Positions 35,068 through 64,000 of a DNA stretch of 64,000 nucleotides are shown piece by piece. The stretch's first letter is position 1; every line of letters begins with the position of its first letter. Under the pieces are notes generated by a model that had not been told where the DNA came from, ran no database searches, and saw only the letters and a list, made by a program, of their open reading frames with translations. The DNA is taken from the NCBI GenBank assembly GCA_035222895.1, contig JAVYIG010002543.1, positions 1 to 64,000 of the forward strand, in the 5' to 3' direction. This DNA comes from Strongylocentrotus droebachiensis. Taxonomy: Eukaryota > Echinodermata > Echinoidea > Camarodonta > Strongylocentrotidae. A program made the position numbers and the translations under genes.

Positions 35068-36280
35068 AATAGTGACAATCATCGAGAACGATAGCGGTGA
35101 TTTGGTGATGATGGTAGCGATGGAGGGAGGACTTTAATCATGGTTGATATGAGCATATCTAGGAAGAAAGGAGTACTTAACTATATCTGCTAGCTCAACG
35201 TTCAATGTAGATGACAGCATGCTTGTTTGAAACAGTGAGGGGGACAAGCGCATGGATTGCTGCAGTACTATGCCAACAAGACAGATGGATCACAGCTCAC
35301 AAATTTTATTTAGCATCTGCCAATTTGACATAGTGGTGCTCAGCTAGATGGTGTAGGTACTGCAGTCTCATAGTATAAAAAGGAGATGTAGAAAGTAGGC
35401 CAAGAGTCTTGCAGAGCTTTGTTTTTTACCCGGAGCGCAACTGTATTAAATTGTCTTATACCTTGATGTATGGTTAATTAGATTGTGCGCCATGACGGAA
35501 GAGATATTGTATACATTTTGCATAGATTACATAATCCAAACCTCTATTTAGGCAGGTCAGAAAGATGGCTAGAATATCAGTTATGACACGAGGTGAAATT
35601 AATTCTCATGCCATAATTCATTCTCTACTTAAAGATATGTTTATCCTTTCATTTGAGGCAGTCTAATGTTTGATTCCTGTTTCTAAAAGTATGTTTCACT
35701 TCATCAATAGAGCAAATGGTGGTGAATGGTTTGCGCTCAAGAAAAGGAGTAATAGTGCAAGAAAACAGTAGTATTGGAATGATACATAGTATAGCTTTGA
35801 GTTTCAAGTTTTTAATGAAAATTGTTTAGAGAGTCATATGCAAGTTGGTTTGTGCAAGAAACTAATTATATACTTTATGAAAGAGTTTATTAATAATTAT
35901 TTACTATTTAAATGATACATGTACATAGTTTAGCTTTAATCTTCATATTTTTTAATGACAATTGTGAAGTCTGTAAAGGAAAACTTATTTCCCCCTCATT
36001 TTTCTTTACCCTCTTGGGACTCATTACATATGTATTATAATGTTTCATTGGTTGATGCATGTTTCATGGGACTAGTATTACCTAACAGTACATAGAGTGT
36101 ACATGTATGTGTACATGTACATGTAATAAATTAAATTCAAGGATGAAGTACTAATTTAAAGCTGTGGACATGATAGCATAAATATATTACATGGCTCAAG
36201 AATTTGATGTTTGGAGTGTGCATCTTTTACACGTCATGAATATTTTTTAATGTTATATTGATAATATATTTCTGCTCGTA
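35068..36280 (+). other. MICU1 3' UTR and downstream DNA
   Basis: AT-rich non-coding sequence after the TGA with a candidate AATAAA at about 36125. No other feature seen. Confidence 0.5.
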
Positions 36281-36488
36281 AACTTTTTTATTTTGTTAAC
36301 CCCCCCCCCCCCCCTCCCTGATTGTTGGTAATTCAATACTCATATAAGACATGTATACTACAGATGAGGAATGTCAGATTTATCTAGACTTTTTTATTTT
36401 GTTAACCCCCCCCCCCCCCTGATTGTTGGTAATTCAATACTCGTATTAGACATGTATACTACAGATGAGGAATGTCAGATTTATCTAG
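36281..36488 (+). repeat. About 100-bp direct duplication with poly(C)
   Basis: Two copies of TTTTTTATTTTGTTAACC, a C run, TGATTGTTGGTAATTCAATA and GATGAGGAATGTCAGATTTA. The C runs differ in length. A third C run follows at 36503. Confidence 0.9.
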
Positions 36489-36568
36489 AATAGGTTTTGA
36501 GCACCCCCCCCCCCCCCTCCTCCCCTGCCGAGAGAGCACCAAAATTACCCAACATTTTTAGAGTTAGT

Positions 36569-36715
36569 GGCCCGAATTCACAAAGGAGGTTTGTAGACAA
36601 ACCTAGGTTTATGTGCATCTTTTGACGCGTTTCAGACCAAGGATTGTCTGAACCTTGGTCTGAAACCCATCTAAACACATCATATGACGCACATAACCTT
36701 TGCGAATTCGGGCCA
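36569..36715. mobile_element. Palindromic MITE (GGCCCGAATTCACAAAGG family)
   Basis: The left end GGCCCGAATTCACAAAGGAG is inverted at the right as CCTTTGCGAATTCGGGCC, with internal inverted GACGCGTTTCAGACCAAGG and CCTTGGTCTGAAAC. Another copy is at 46948-47076. Confidence 0.9.
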
Positions 36716-36719
36716 ATGA

Positions 36720-38190
36720 ATTTGTCTTTATATCATTCATTATGTTACACGATTCGTTTTTTTTATATACCGATAGAAATACATTTGAGCTTTAGCTTAC
36801 AAGTACCTCATTGAAGAAGAAATAATTCAATTGGGCAAAATAAGTTGTGTGCAGCATAGATATATATCTTATACAGTGCTGAAATTATTTTCAGGTGTAA
36901 ATGTATCTCTTTATTTGCTAATTTCACTTCTCGATCTCTCATATTCCCTACCTGCTGCAAGCCCAACAATGAAGGAAACAGAACTATTATTTGTTGTGAT
37001 AGTAGTAGTATTGAACAAATTATGTCTTGGATTAAAAAACATGCAGTCATGCAAGAAACATAATTCAATTACTAAAATAAAAATTAAAAACAATGTTCAT
37101 ACACCATGCTAATTGCCATTCACATGCTTTTATTAATTCATAGCAGACAATTAAACAATAATTTAATGTGAAAATTTACATGTTTCACATGTTTCTCTAA
37201 AAAGAGTCCTTTCATTGTTGATATACAGGCCTACAACATAAATAAAGCACATTGTTCATCATACAAGGACTAAAATAAAACACAAAGCAATTAGGGGTAC
37301 ATTGAATTATTGCATGCAAAATAAAATAGTTGACAATGACATACATCTACTACATGCTGTAGGTCATCATTAAGTTTCATTCAATATGCCGTATCAGCAA
37401 ATGAAAAATTAGTTTCTGTACCTCAAACCTACGTACATGTAGTGCAGTGTACATGTATGCATCAATTATATCGATAAAATAACAAGCATACATAAAATTA
37501 CTGTAAGCAAATGCACACCCTGACCAATATATCGGTAAAAAGTTTGAAGAATCCAACTATCAAATAAATAAAATAAGAAGGAAAAGTCATTTTTCATACA
37601 AAGATACGAGTACAACAGGCTTACTTACGTTGCTCATAAATAATGATAATTAGATATACATGTATGTAGTACAGGTCCAAAGTCCAGTGGATACTTATGT
37701 GTGGAATACCAAACTTTGATAAATACGAAATTCCATTAAAAAGAAAAGGCTTATAGTGGAATTTAAAACAATTTTTCCATCATTTATGAAGCTTGTATTG
37801 AGACAAAGTGAAATGTTACAGATTTTATACAAAGAATTTCTGCCTTAAGCAATAACTATTTTGTTAATGGTACAGGTAATCTCAAGTTCATGCATATGAG
37901 AAACTAAATGTCCATAGAAGCAAAACGAATTTTCACTGAAAGTTAAAAACTACAACTCATTGGCAAAATTAAAGATTTTTTTTAAAAATTTAGTGTATAC
38001 CGATAATGAAAGAATGAATTTTCACAAGGCAATTGAGCTTTTGCCGAATAGGTGCAAAGACCAGCGTGATCCCATTTTCTCACAAGTTTGTTTACATTTT
38101 ACTGATCTAAATAACCCATCTAATGCTTGATATTAAAAAAATTGAAAATCATCTTAGATTAGAGTAGCTTATTTTTCATTAGCCTAGTCC
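36720..38190. other. Intergenic DNA, nothing recognised
   Basis: AT-rich sequence with scattered ACATGTAC motifs. No exon signal, RNA gene or repeat array stands out. Confidence 0.4.
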
Positions 38191-38194
38191 TGGG

Positions 38195-38456
38195 TTGTTT
38201 CACAAAGACTAAGATCGACTTTAAGTTGGACTTAATAACTATGGCAGGCTGTTCATGCCACTATTTGCTCTCGGAAGTTACTGGCATTGTGATCATAAAT
38301 CATGGTCACAAATCTTTTTGATAGTTCATTATTGAAGGAAAAGTATCTTATCTAAAGATCATAATTGAGAGACCAATTGTAAGAGCAACCAGTGGCATGA
38401 ATGGCCTACCATAGTCGAGTCCAACTTAAAGTTGATCTTAATCTTTGTGAAACACT
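38195..38456. mobile_element. MITE, TGTTTCACAAAG family, copy 1
   Basis: Long inverted ends: GTTTCACAAAGACTAAGATC and AAGTTGGACTTAA at the left, AGTCCAACTTAAAG and TTAATCTTTGTGAAAC at the right. Relatives are at 41409-41712 and 52994-53300. Confidence 0.85.
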
Positions 38457-38734
38457 CCCATAGATTAGCTTTAAATCTGTGACAAAGCATGCAGTGTGTT
38501 AATATTAGGCATGCAAGAAATAAGGGGGTTGCACTCCATGCAAACTTCTTCTGGTAAATATAATTTATAAAGCAATGGGAACGATCCACATTGGATCTAA
38601 GGGTTTTACAACTACCACACTGATAGAGCATTTGCACTGTCATGCAATACATGTACATCACAAGGATGACTAGTACATTAAAACCCCTTAATTGCAACAT
38701 ATTTATGTATGTGAAGTATCATTTCTTTACTTGT

Positions 38735-38952
38735 TAGGCCTCGTTCAGATATGACGTGAGAAAACCGCTGCGTTTTTTAAAACGATGACGTATAGTGTAA
38801 TACGCCTCATATTTCTGTATCTTAGAACACAGAGCTCAGTGAATACGCGCATGACCTTTGTTGCACATGGTTGCCATTTATTTGCATGTTAAACTACCCG
38901 CAGCAGTTTTTTTTGCGGCGGTTTACAGCATCATATCTGAACGAGCCTTTAG
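38735..38952. mobile_element. Palindromic MITE (AGGCCTCGTTCAGATATGA)
   Basis: The left end AGGCCTCGTTCAGATATGA mirrors the right end TCATATCTGAACGAGCCT. The interior has inverted ACCGCTGCGTTTTTT and GCGGCGGTTTAC. Confidence 0.85.
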
Positions 38953-39844
38953 TCTTTCGTGAAAAACTATCACCTGCTGATGATCATAGAAGTATTTAAA
39001 GTATGAAGTAGGATTATAGAATGTAAAATGAAAACATTTATGTACCGGTAGATATATTTATGAGAGGGAATGGAATGTTTCTTATATATAATTCTTTTTA
39101 AATTGCTTTGTGGACATTACATTTAATGTTTGATTACCATGTTCTTTTCAATATTTATTAGCTATCATTGTACGATAAAATTATGAATAAATTGCGAATG
39201 AAAGCATTCATCATAAAATCTCTACTTGTAAAAGAGATACATGTTGTTTTGTTGTTAATTTTAGCATACTTTTAAAATGTAAATCTAAATAAATAATACA
39301 TACATCAGACATTCCCCCACATTACGCAACATAAATATTCCTATGTATGTTGTACAAATCGTAAGCTTTCAACGAACACCTGTACAAGACAATGTCATCA
39401 TGTTATAGTTAAAGTGCACAAATTGGCAACGTTAGGTTAAAATAATTTGACCATCATGCACAAGCAATGGTAAATTCTCAGGCTTTCTGGTATGTACAGT
39501 TGAGAAACAAAGTGGAACTTTCATAAATTAATCAGCACACATTCCTGGCTACAACAAAGAAAAATTGCTATAGAAATCTCTATTAATTAAGCAAGTACCC
39601 AAAGGGACCTTTTGATGCACTTTCTTTTATGCCCCCACTTGCCATATAAGCAATAAAACTGTTTTTGAAAGCAGTTTACCATGTCATGTAAAAATGAGCC
39701 GATCGATTCCATGGCCTGTCTGAATTTATCATTCTTATTTCAGGTCAAACGCACCATCATTTATCACAAGTATATGAACATTTCAATACATGAAACAAAA
39801 TCATAACAGAGTCGTATATATGTATTTTCTTTACTTTATTACAG

Positions 39845-39950
39845 ATTTCATCGACGCCATAAAGGTGTATAGGGATTTTACAAAGACTTAAAAACCAACG
39901 CCAATTTGATTGAAGAATTGAAGCGAGATAAACTTCCCAGGGCAATACAG
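39845..39950 (+). pseudogene. Orphan exon-like segment with a frameshift
   Basis: Preceded by TTTATTACAG and followed by GTACATG, it looks like an internal exon. It reads FIDAIKVYRDF, then meets a stop. From 39879 another frame continues KDLKTNANLIEELKRDKLP and RAIQ up to the donor. One missing T in the TTTT run (about 39876-39879) would join them. I do not recognise the protein and see no partner exons nearby, so it may be a pseudogene exon or one exon of a gene that I cannot otherwise see. Confidence 0.4.
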
Positions 39951-40148
39951 GTACATGTAATATTCCCAATTAACTAGATGTATGATAATAGAAAAACAAG
40001 CAATTGACATATTTTAAGTGTTGGGGGGGGGGGGGGGGGGGGGGGGGGGTGGTATTGTATGGAGAGTCAGAGTAGAAAATTGCACTGTGTAAGGAATCAC
40101 TGGTATTCAGGTTAGTGTATTTCGTACAAAAATGCCCTCGCAGAACGG

Positions 40149-40280
40149 GTCCCCGTTTCATAAACCTTGTTATCAATAACAAGTTACAATAACTATTATA
40201 AGCTACTGAAATTGTGGCATCCGATTGGCTGAGAGCAAATCTACCATAGAAATTTAGCATTTGTTATTGATATCTGGACA
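40149..40280. mobile_element. MITE of the CCGTTTCATAAA family
   Basis: Shares CCGTTTCATAAACCTTGTTA, ATAACAAGTTACAATAAC and GATTGGCTGAGAGCAAAT with the copies in MICU1 introns 2 and 3. The right end is degraded. It follows a G run of about 26 bases at 40024. Confidence 0.7.
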
Positions 40281-41408
40281 TTGTGGAAGTTTCATCTACA
40301 TTTAAACAGGTCCGGCTGAAATGTAATATCCTAGGATAGAGTATTCCTAATAGGCTACGGAATGCAAGTTGAGATAGAGAACAATTACACAAATTTATTA
40401 TGTAACGACTATACTCATGCTATGAATGCCGTTGGACTAGAGGCAGGTCTATCATAATTACTTGTAAAACAGAAATTGCTATATTGTACATGTTCAAAAG
40501 TAGCAAACTTACAAAGATATCGAATAAAAACAAAAAATATTAAAATGCTGAGCAATACGACTGCAGGTCCTGCAATTTTTACTAGCAGCTGGAAAAAACA
40601 AAGCATCAGAACATGTCAACTAAAAATTGAACCTCATTCTTGTTCAAAAAACATATTGGCAAGAATCAATATATTAGCAGCAACACACATTTTTCGTATT
40701 TCTTTGAAAAGGTGGCAACCTTACTTCAACTGATAACAATACAAATCAATATTCAAATCTCAAGACTAAACTTGGAGCAAGAAGCAAAACATTTTGATAC
40801 AAGCTACCATGACAAAAGCTATTAATTTCATGACTTTTTATGTCACTGTCCAAATACCTTGTTGATTTCAGTACATGCCGATAAACAGGTCATTTTTAAT
40901 CATTAACAGACCATTATCATTCCTGGCATCAAAAATCATCTTCTTTTATGTCTCAATAAGCCATTCAAACCCTCAACTGAAGGAATGAAATATTGATTGC
41001 TGTATACTGTACAAAACATGCTGATGATGTGTAAAAACAATCTAAAAATTTACGATACAAAGATAACGACACATAATATTGGGAAAAAATACAATTTTCA
41101 TTTACATGTAAATTTGTATATATATATCACCCAGACAATTATTGTTGCATACAAAATGAAGCCCTAATACACTAGATGATTGTAATAAAAATATTCACAT
41201 GGCTTTAATATCTGAATGAATCTCTCGTGTCTGTTGCTATTGTACTTTCTGTGACATCATAGACGTTTGGATCATTGAAACGCCTTCTAAGAGCACAACT
41301 TTCAGGAGTTAGGCTTAAATTTGGGGGAAATACCTGCAGATTCATGAGACTGAACCACTTGCATTGATGGGTTGCTGCACGACAGAGATGGCTTGCTACA
41401 CCTGAGGG

Positions 41409-41712
41409 GTGTTTCACAAAAATCCTAAGACAAACTTAACTCTAAGTTGGACTTAACAGTTATGGAGAGCCATTTGTAGCCTTAAAATAAAATATATTAA
41501 AAAGTGAAAATTCAAATATTTGAGACTTTTTATAAATTCCAGATCAATAACATGAAATCACCTTGATAATTGAAAGTATGAATGATTTGAATCAACATTT
41601 TATGTCTTTCAAATAACTTTTACAAAATATTTTCATAGATGCAAACGGCTTTCCATAATTGTGAAGTCCAACTTCGAGATAGATTCAAGTTAGGATCTTT
41701 GTGAAACACTAC
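41409..41712. mobile_element. MITE, TGTTTCACAAAG family, copy 2
   Basis: Left GTGTTTCACAAAAATCC and TAACTCTAAGTTGGACTTAA; right GAAGTCCAACTTCGAG and AGGATCTTTGTGAAACAC. Confidence 0.85.
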
Positions 41713-41764
41713 CCTGGTTCACAGCCTAATGCAATAGTGGTCTGATGGTTTGTTTTCTACCTGA

Positions 41765-41950
41765 CTGCTAAGAAAGCATGTGTATGCTTGTATTTAGTAA
41801 GCAACCAGGGGACCAAAGGTTTTAAGTCCTCTCAGAGGGACTTGGTAATGAGGATTAATGCCTTTCCAAAGGGCACTGACCTGGTTTTGAACCCAGGACC
41901 TCCCGGCTAAGAGACCACTGCTCTACCACTGAGCCACCATGCCTCCTGTA
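41765..41950 (-). mobile_element. tRNA-derived SINE (partial)
   Basis: On the - strand, TGGCTCAGTGG (A box, 41926-41936) and GGTTCAAAACC (B box, 41883-41893) sit in a tRNA-like head with GTAGAGCAGTGGTCTCTTAG between them. The A-to-B spacing is close to that of a tRNA, but the sequence continues into SINE body (GCCCTTTGGAAAGGCATTAA) and lacks a full cloverleaf, so I do not call a functional tRNA. Confidence 0.7.
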
Positions 41951-41959
41951 TCGTATTTC

Positions 41960-42639
41960 CATACAGTGGATGTCAGGTCATGAGCTTTTGAATGATTTGC
42001 CGGATGCCTGCAAGTAGACCTTAACTGCCATTGATGATACCACCTTCTAGTAGACATATATTATCCATATCAAAAGAAATCTATACAAAAACACACATTG
42101 CTATAAAGATCCCAATTTTTATACTTTATTTGGTCCAATTGTGCTCCTAGAAAGTCATTCCACTGCCCAATCAAATTTTTCTCCATCACAGAAAGATACA
42201 TTAGGGTTATATTCCCCTTCATAAATGTGCTTAGGGCATAAATCATTTAAATATATGTACCGGTATGTATACATAGAATGTTACTGTAGATATCAATTGC
42301 ATTTGGATTGTGACAAATCAGTAACAGTTATGATAATCAAACAAATATAAGAAACAAAATAACTTATGAAACTAGATTCTAAGGTATCATTTATCAAACG
42401 AAACTTTGATACAAATATATATATACATGTACATATCTATTCATACTACAGCTAGCTGGCTAGAAGTGGAGTAGACAAAAATACACTAACACTTTTATTT
42501 GAGCACCAGTTAAAATATGGCTTGGCCTTTATTACATAATTTTACTTAACCAATATATTAAGCATTCCTCACTCCTCCCATGGCATTGCATTGAAACAAT
42601 GTTTCAAAGAGAGAGAGAGAGGGGGAATAAGGGAGTGAT

Positions 42640-42676
<37 letters not shown>

Positions 42677-43327
42677 AAAAAATGTAGAATGAGAAGTGTG
42701 GGCTAATATTTGAATCTCTCATTTGAGAGTAATGAGGATGTAATTTTTTTTTTAAAGGGAAGAAAAAAACAAAAACAATTCTAGTGTAAAAGAGGGCAGA
42801 CACAATAATTTAATTGTTTCGCCACATACATTTTAGCAAAAGGGGTTCAATTTGTCCAAGATTCAATCTGACATGCCTGGGCCTTGTGTGCATACAGTAG
42901 CTCATACAGAGAGTACTATTTGAAACAAAATTAATTCAGTTCTCCCCCCCCCCCCCCCCCCCCCCTCCCCCCTCTCTCTCTCTCTTCATTAAACAATGTT
43001 ATCAGGTATTCCTTTCCTTTATGTCCTTTTGCTGTGAAACAATGAATGCCAAATGGCAATACCAGTAATATGACTGATATCCCATCTTAATGACCTGTTG
43101 GCTTCTATAATTCCTAGTATGCAGTCCTAGGGTTCCACTATACCTTGAGAGCAACTACAAACAGACTTAAAACATAATAAGCAACAGCAAACTTATTCTC
43201 TGAGCTAGAGACATCCAGCTTTTATCTTTGAAAATATACCTTTACACATGCTTAAATGTATCGTGGCTTATTTTCATGTTATTCCTGAAAAATTACTGGC
43301 AAAAAAGGATTGATAGATTTGCAATGT
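41960..43327 (-). other. Probable 3' UTR region of the AAK1/BMP2K gene
   Basis: Downstream of the kinase stop codon on the - strand. It contains several - strand AATAAA candidates (+ TTTATT), a GA-rich tract at about 42608-42670 and a poly(C) run at about 42945-42972. The UTR end cannot be fixed from sequence alone. Confidence 0.35.
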
Positions 43328-59789
<16,462 letters not shown>

Positions 59790-59914
59790 CTGGGTCAAAT
59801 GAATGAAAAAGACACAAGTTAAGTTAAAAGGCTGATGAATTGGAGGGGAGAAATTGGGGGTGAGGGCTGCCACCCAAGGACTTTAGAGTGTATAGGATAG
59901 AATGAAGGATATAG

Positions 59915-60310
59915 ATGGTAACACTCTCAAAAGCCACACAGTATAAAGTTGCCACGACGGTGCAAATTATTGTAAAAGAAACAATTTTTATTAAAAAGCT
60001 GATGAATTGGAGGGGAGAAATATGGGGTATGGGGTGTGGGGTGGAGGGGGGAGGGGGTGGAGGGGGTGGAGGGTGGAGGGGGGAGGGGGTGGAGGGTGGA
60101 GGGGGAGGGGGTGGAGGGTGGAGGGGGTGGAGGGGGTGGAGGGTGGAGGGGGTGGAGGGTGGAGGGGGTGGAGGGTGGAGGGGGTTGGTACTCTTGGACT
60201 TTAGAAAGGATAGGGTAGAAAGAAGGTCATAGATAGTAACACTGCAGAAAGTCATACAGGATATGGGCGCCAGGACGGTGGAGCAGGATGTTTTTTAACT
60301 TGGGTGGAAT
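59915..60310 (-). pseudogene. Two decayed duplicates of the kinase catalytic-loop exon
   Basis: 59925-59975 and 60235-60305 resemble 59735-59800. In the second, the - strand still reads NILLHRPGAHILYDF, against NILLHRSGNYMLCDFGSAT in the true exon; the DFG glycine is lost and the upstream frame is broken. Shared intron sequence GCTGATGAATTGGAGGGGAG follows the true exon and the first duplicate, so exon and flank were duplicated together. A fainter relic may be at 61290-61315. Confidence 0.7.
60045..60186 (+). repeat. GGTGGAGGG minisatellite (G-quadruplex-prone)
   Basis: Dense runs of GGAGGGGGTGGAGGGT between the two decayed exon copies; at least a dozen G runs on the + strand, C runs on the transcribed sense strand. 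Confidence 0.95.
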
Positions 60311-60559
60311 TTACATCAACAGTACTTCAAGTTCAAGTTTTATTTATCTTTCTTTCATAAAACACATTACAAATATGACATGAATATAACAAGTTAACAG
60401 AATATGGCGTTACAATAGAAAAACAAGGTGACCTTGGTTGAAAGCAAGGCTTGTGGATTTAAGGTCCCTCATGAGTAGCTTATGAGTATGTCCTAAATGA
60501 ACAAACTCGTCAGATAAGAATAATGCATACATTTAAATGCTTACAAACTAAACTTACTA

Positions 60560-60890
60560 ATGCTATGGTCACATTACCCAAAAGTAGCCTGCTCGGCGGC
60601 CGAGCGGCGAGTTTTTAACCAATTCTGCCCGGCGGCTGCCCGGCTACCGAGCGGCGGCCTCCCAGGCACCGCTCGTTTTTAGGACATCGCTCGGTCGCCG
60701 CTGAAGTTTTAGCGTGGAGTTAAAATTTGGGCGGCGCCTGCTCACTTTTCACTCGCCGCCCAAAATACGCTCGGTGCCTGGGCGGTCGCCGCCCGGGCAC
60801 TGACCTAATCGTTGGGCGATGCCTAATTCCAGCAGCGACCGAGCAGGCTACTGATCGGTCGGTCGCTGCTCTGATTTGTGACCATAGCTT
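60560..60890. mobile_element. GC-rich palindromic MITE
   Basis: Ends GCTATGGTCACATTA and TTGTGACCATAGC are inverted. The interior repeats GCTCGGCGGC and GCCGCCCGGGC-type blocks in inverted orientation. Strong GC contrast with flanking DNA. Confidence 0.85.
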
Positions 60891-60894
60891 AAAC

Positions 60895-62717
60895 AACTGA
60901 GAAAATATAAACAGAAATAAGTATAATAAAAATCTACTGACTACTAAATAATGGCTATAAACAAGAGAAACAGGAAAATACTACGAGCAACAGGACTGAA
61001 ACACAGACAAAAACTAAACAAGACAGACAGATGAATAGATGTGAGAAATGGGAGTAGAATTATACTGACCTATATAGCAAATAATTTTCATATATATTGA
61101 TCAGTATGATCACAACTATAAAATGCCAGTATTCAATGCTATCTAAACCTCTGACAAACTGGAAGGGGGAAAATGGGAGACTGGAACCCATAGGTATTTG
61201 ATAGACGGGAAGGCAAGATTTCTACAGTACAATGCCTACGTACAAAGAGACACACAACATAAATCTGTAGTTGACTCTTAAGAGCGACAAATGTTTTCAA
61301 CAAGGGCGGAATATATATTATGTAAATTATTTAATTGTCATAAAATATCCTTCAAAAACTAAAATCTGTCAACCTACATCAAAGGAGAGAAATGGGGGGG
61401 GGGGGGAGGATTGAAACCCCTTATCGTACAAGAGCTTTTGTTGGAATACCGTACATGTAGGGCCTTAAAGCTGGAAACATGTATATACATGTAGGAGCAC
61501 TTCTAAAGTCATCAACTACATAGACTGATAATCAAATCTGTTAATACATCTAGGCCTAGTTACATCCTACAGTGTAACAGAGCAAATGTCAAATCAACAC
61601 CTATTTTTGTTTCCCCAGAAACATCAAAATGCATTTCTATATGAATAGTCCACCTCATATACTACATGTACATGGAACCCCATTATGATCGCACTCCGAA
61701 TGTCAGATATCATGAGATTATAAGGAATTTTTCTTTCATTTTCTATCCCGATACTTGAGGGAAATGGATTCTCCTATACTACAACACGCAGGCCTATAAC
61801 TGCATGTACAATGTGTTCCACAAAGTAGTAGTCGATGTTGAGCTAGTCCATTATGCAAATTGTCTCATAAAACCTAGTTTGCTACATGCAAACAGTCAAC
61901 TTAAGGGTTCTATTTCCTTCTTCCTATGCTAGTTAGATTCTTTATCTTTTCCCCACAGAGAGATTAAAATAGTTCTTTAGGCAAGAGACTTGTAGACCTG
62001 TGTGTACTGCACCTGCATAACTGTACATTATAAGTACATGATTTTGTACACAAAAAAAATAGTAATTTCCCTTTATATGTAGTTTGATGAGCTTGACTTG
62101 ACTTTAAATGAAACCAATAATTTAATTATCTGCAAATACCAAACTGCTTTGTCTAAGGGCAGCAAAAACAATACACACAAGAAGTTTTGTGTAGTTTAGA
62201 TCTGGAAAGCTTAACTCTGGTACAGTAAACTATTTATTATTGAATGGAACTTTAACAGAAAACACCTAAAAATACATCAAAATTTACTAGAGCAACCCCC
62301 AAAAGAGCTCATGTGAAAGAAAGGTGATTTTTGTCCACACTGTAGAGTTTACAATGTAAATCTCACAAGTTGAATTATATCATGATTAATATTATGACTT
62401 GTGATTCCTATACCAACAACAATTAGTGTCCAGAATGATGCTGAAAGCTCAACTAATAAGCGATTATAAGTACTTGAGAGGTCTCAACACATCAATACAT
62501 GTACATGTAAGAGGAGCAGACCTGGGAAGATTTCCCTTCAGTCAAGTTAAAGGTGCTAATCAAGAAACTTCCTAAGAGATATATTTAACACAAATTGTTA
62601 CAATAAGCAGCAAATACAAAGAGTGATATCAAGAGAGAGGGAGAGAGAAAGAAAGAGGGGAGAGAGAAAGAAAGAGGGGAGAGAGAAAGAAAGAGGGAAA
62701 CATAAAACCAGGGTAGG

Positions 62718-62760
<43 letters not shown>

Positions 62761-64000
62761 TGGCAAATACTGAATGGTAACAAACATATACCTACTTAAT
62801 ATTATTTTTCCTTAAAACCTTCAATATACCATTCTCCTGAATAACATGACTCTTGGACATTTCAAAACCAAGAACAACAAAAAACAAAATACTGTAAATA
62901 GTACCTTTAATAAACCCATTAGGAAAGCAATTCATTTTGCATGTATAGTGTATTGTACTCAATAAACAAAGGGCACTCAATTAAAGTTGAACATCCATGT
63001 GCAATACATAAGCCCTACATGTACTTGTCTAATACAGCAATTCAGACTTTCATGTCAGTTATAATAGATAATTGAATGTTGTACTAAAAGCCCTTCCCTT
63101 CATGTTCATAAAATGGGTTGTATATTAGAAGGCATTAAACAATGTGTAATTCACATTGGTATGATGTTGACAAGCGCTGCCCCTTGAAACCTTAATGACC
63201 GCATTTCACCAGATTTCAATCACCACGTTACAGTGTGTTGAATGGATCTATTTGACAAGGTACAACATTGAAGAAAGTAATACCATGGACCTGGGGAAAT
63301 AATAACACTTCACCAGGACTGGGTTTGGAGCCTAGCTGAGAGTTTAAAAAAAAAAAAAAATGGCAACATACATGATAGGAGAGGGGAAACGAGAGAAATC
63401 CCTGGGAGAACGAGATCAGTATTTCTAGCACACACAGGAGACATCTATAGGCAGTTTGAGGTTGGAGGAAGATGTATTCACAGACGAACATCAATGAAAA
63501 CAAGTCAGTCTTCAGATCATTAGTGGAAATTACAATCGTGACACTGTATAGATTACGATAGGAATGATAGCCTTTTTTACATGGACGGTCAATTTGTTTA
63601 AATTTAAAAACTAAAAAAAATTGAGAGGATACTGCTGCAAGATTTCGTCATAGTAAAACGTAACATTGTGATGGTCAGGTGGCCTACCTTACCTCACAGG
63701 TCGGAATAATTTGGTGTAGTCCCAAATGCTCAACATTTTGTTGTAGCCCTACATTCAGATGTGTGTCTTTGGGCGCGTTTATCAAGGCTTGCCACTAGAT
63801 ATGTACATATCGTACCCCACTATTGAACCCCACTATCATACCCCAGTATACGATCGTTATTTGCGGGATGTCGCGTTTATCGACTCTTCACGATTCAAAA
63901 TAAAGGCCTTGTGTCTGCCCAGCTGTTTTGATCCGGGAAGCAGACAGTTTCTCGGAGGTCAACTTCACACACATGCTTGTACACAACACCTGGGTGGTCC
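60895..64000 (-). other. Intron of the kinase gene, little recognised
   Basis: No N-lobe or HRD exon could be identified on the - strand. Visible are a poly(G) run near 61397, a GA microsatellite at 62634-62757 and an A run near 63345-63360. The frame open at the window edge (about 63920-64000, - strand) has no recognised identity. Confidence 0.4.

Noticed and set aside
41883..41936. Possible functional tRNA on the - strand
   Set aside because: A and B boxes are present, but no full acceptor stem; the sequence continues into a SINE body.
63920..64000. Open - strand frame at the window edge (DHPGVVYKHVCEVDLRE)
   Set aside because: Cannot be matched to the missing kinase N-lobe and is cut by the edge.

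Overview
This is a metazoan nuclear genomic window. It is AT-rich, has small coding exons with GT-AG introns, and carries many short repeats. I infer a marine deuterostome, most likely an echinoderm and plausibly a sea urchin. Reasons: the three gene families; the abundance of tRNA-type SINEs, palindromic MITEs and long poly(C)/poly(G) tracts; and histone 3' ends of the sea-urchin type (stem-loop followed by CAAGAAAGA). The species assignment is inference.

Layout. (1) 1041-9259, + strand: a ten-exon gene for a three-domain gelsolin/severin-type actin-modulating protein of about 357 aa. One apparent single-base insertion lies in exon 4, and intron 4 holds a 20-copy, 52-bp minisatellite. (2) 9260-19800: no gene recognised; purine/pyrimidine and poly(C) tracts, tandem repeats, a TTAA-flanked element and a decayed non-LTR retrotransposon. 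(3) 21047-35067, + strand: a complete ten-exon MICU1 (mitochondrial calcium uptake 1) coding sequence of 478 aa. A GC-rich presumed promoter or 5' UTR lies near 19850-20045, and the introns are full of nested transposons. (4) 35068-43327: convergent intergenic or 3' UTR DNA with MITEs, a SINE and one orphan exon-like segment at 39845-39950. (5) 43328-59789, - strand: the last twelve coding exons (1,245 aa) of an AAK1/BMP2K (Numb-associated kinase) orthologue, covering the kinase domain from the catalytic-loop Asn onward, a Gln-rich region, and a tail with about ten DxFGAxPF-type motifs. The 5' kinase exons lie beyond the window. (6) 59790-64000: intron of the kinase gene, including decayed copies of its own catalytic-loop exon.

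The three genes do not form an operon or a shared pathway. Gelsolin and MICU1 are both Ca2+-responsive, and the kinase regulates AP2/clathrin endocytosis, but their adjacency looks incidental. I see no discrete new multi-gene system. The notable material is structural: nested and self-nested TTAA elements, a 6-bp-TSD element inside a SINE, duplicated exon pieces in two genes, a minisatellite whose every unit carries splice-site consensus, and dispersed histone 3'-processing motifs.
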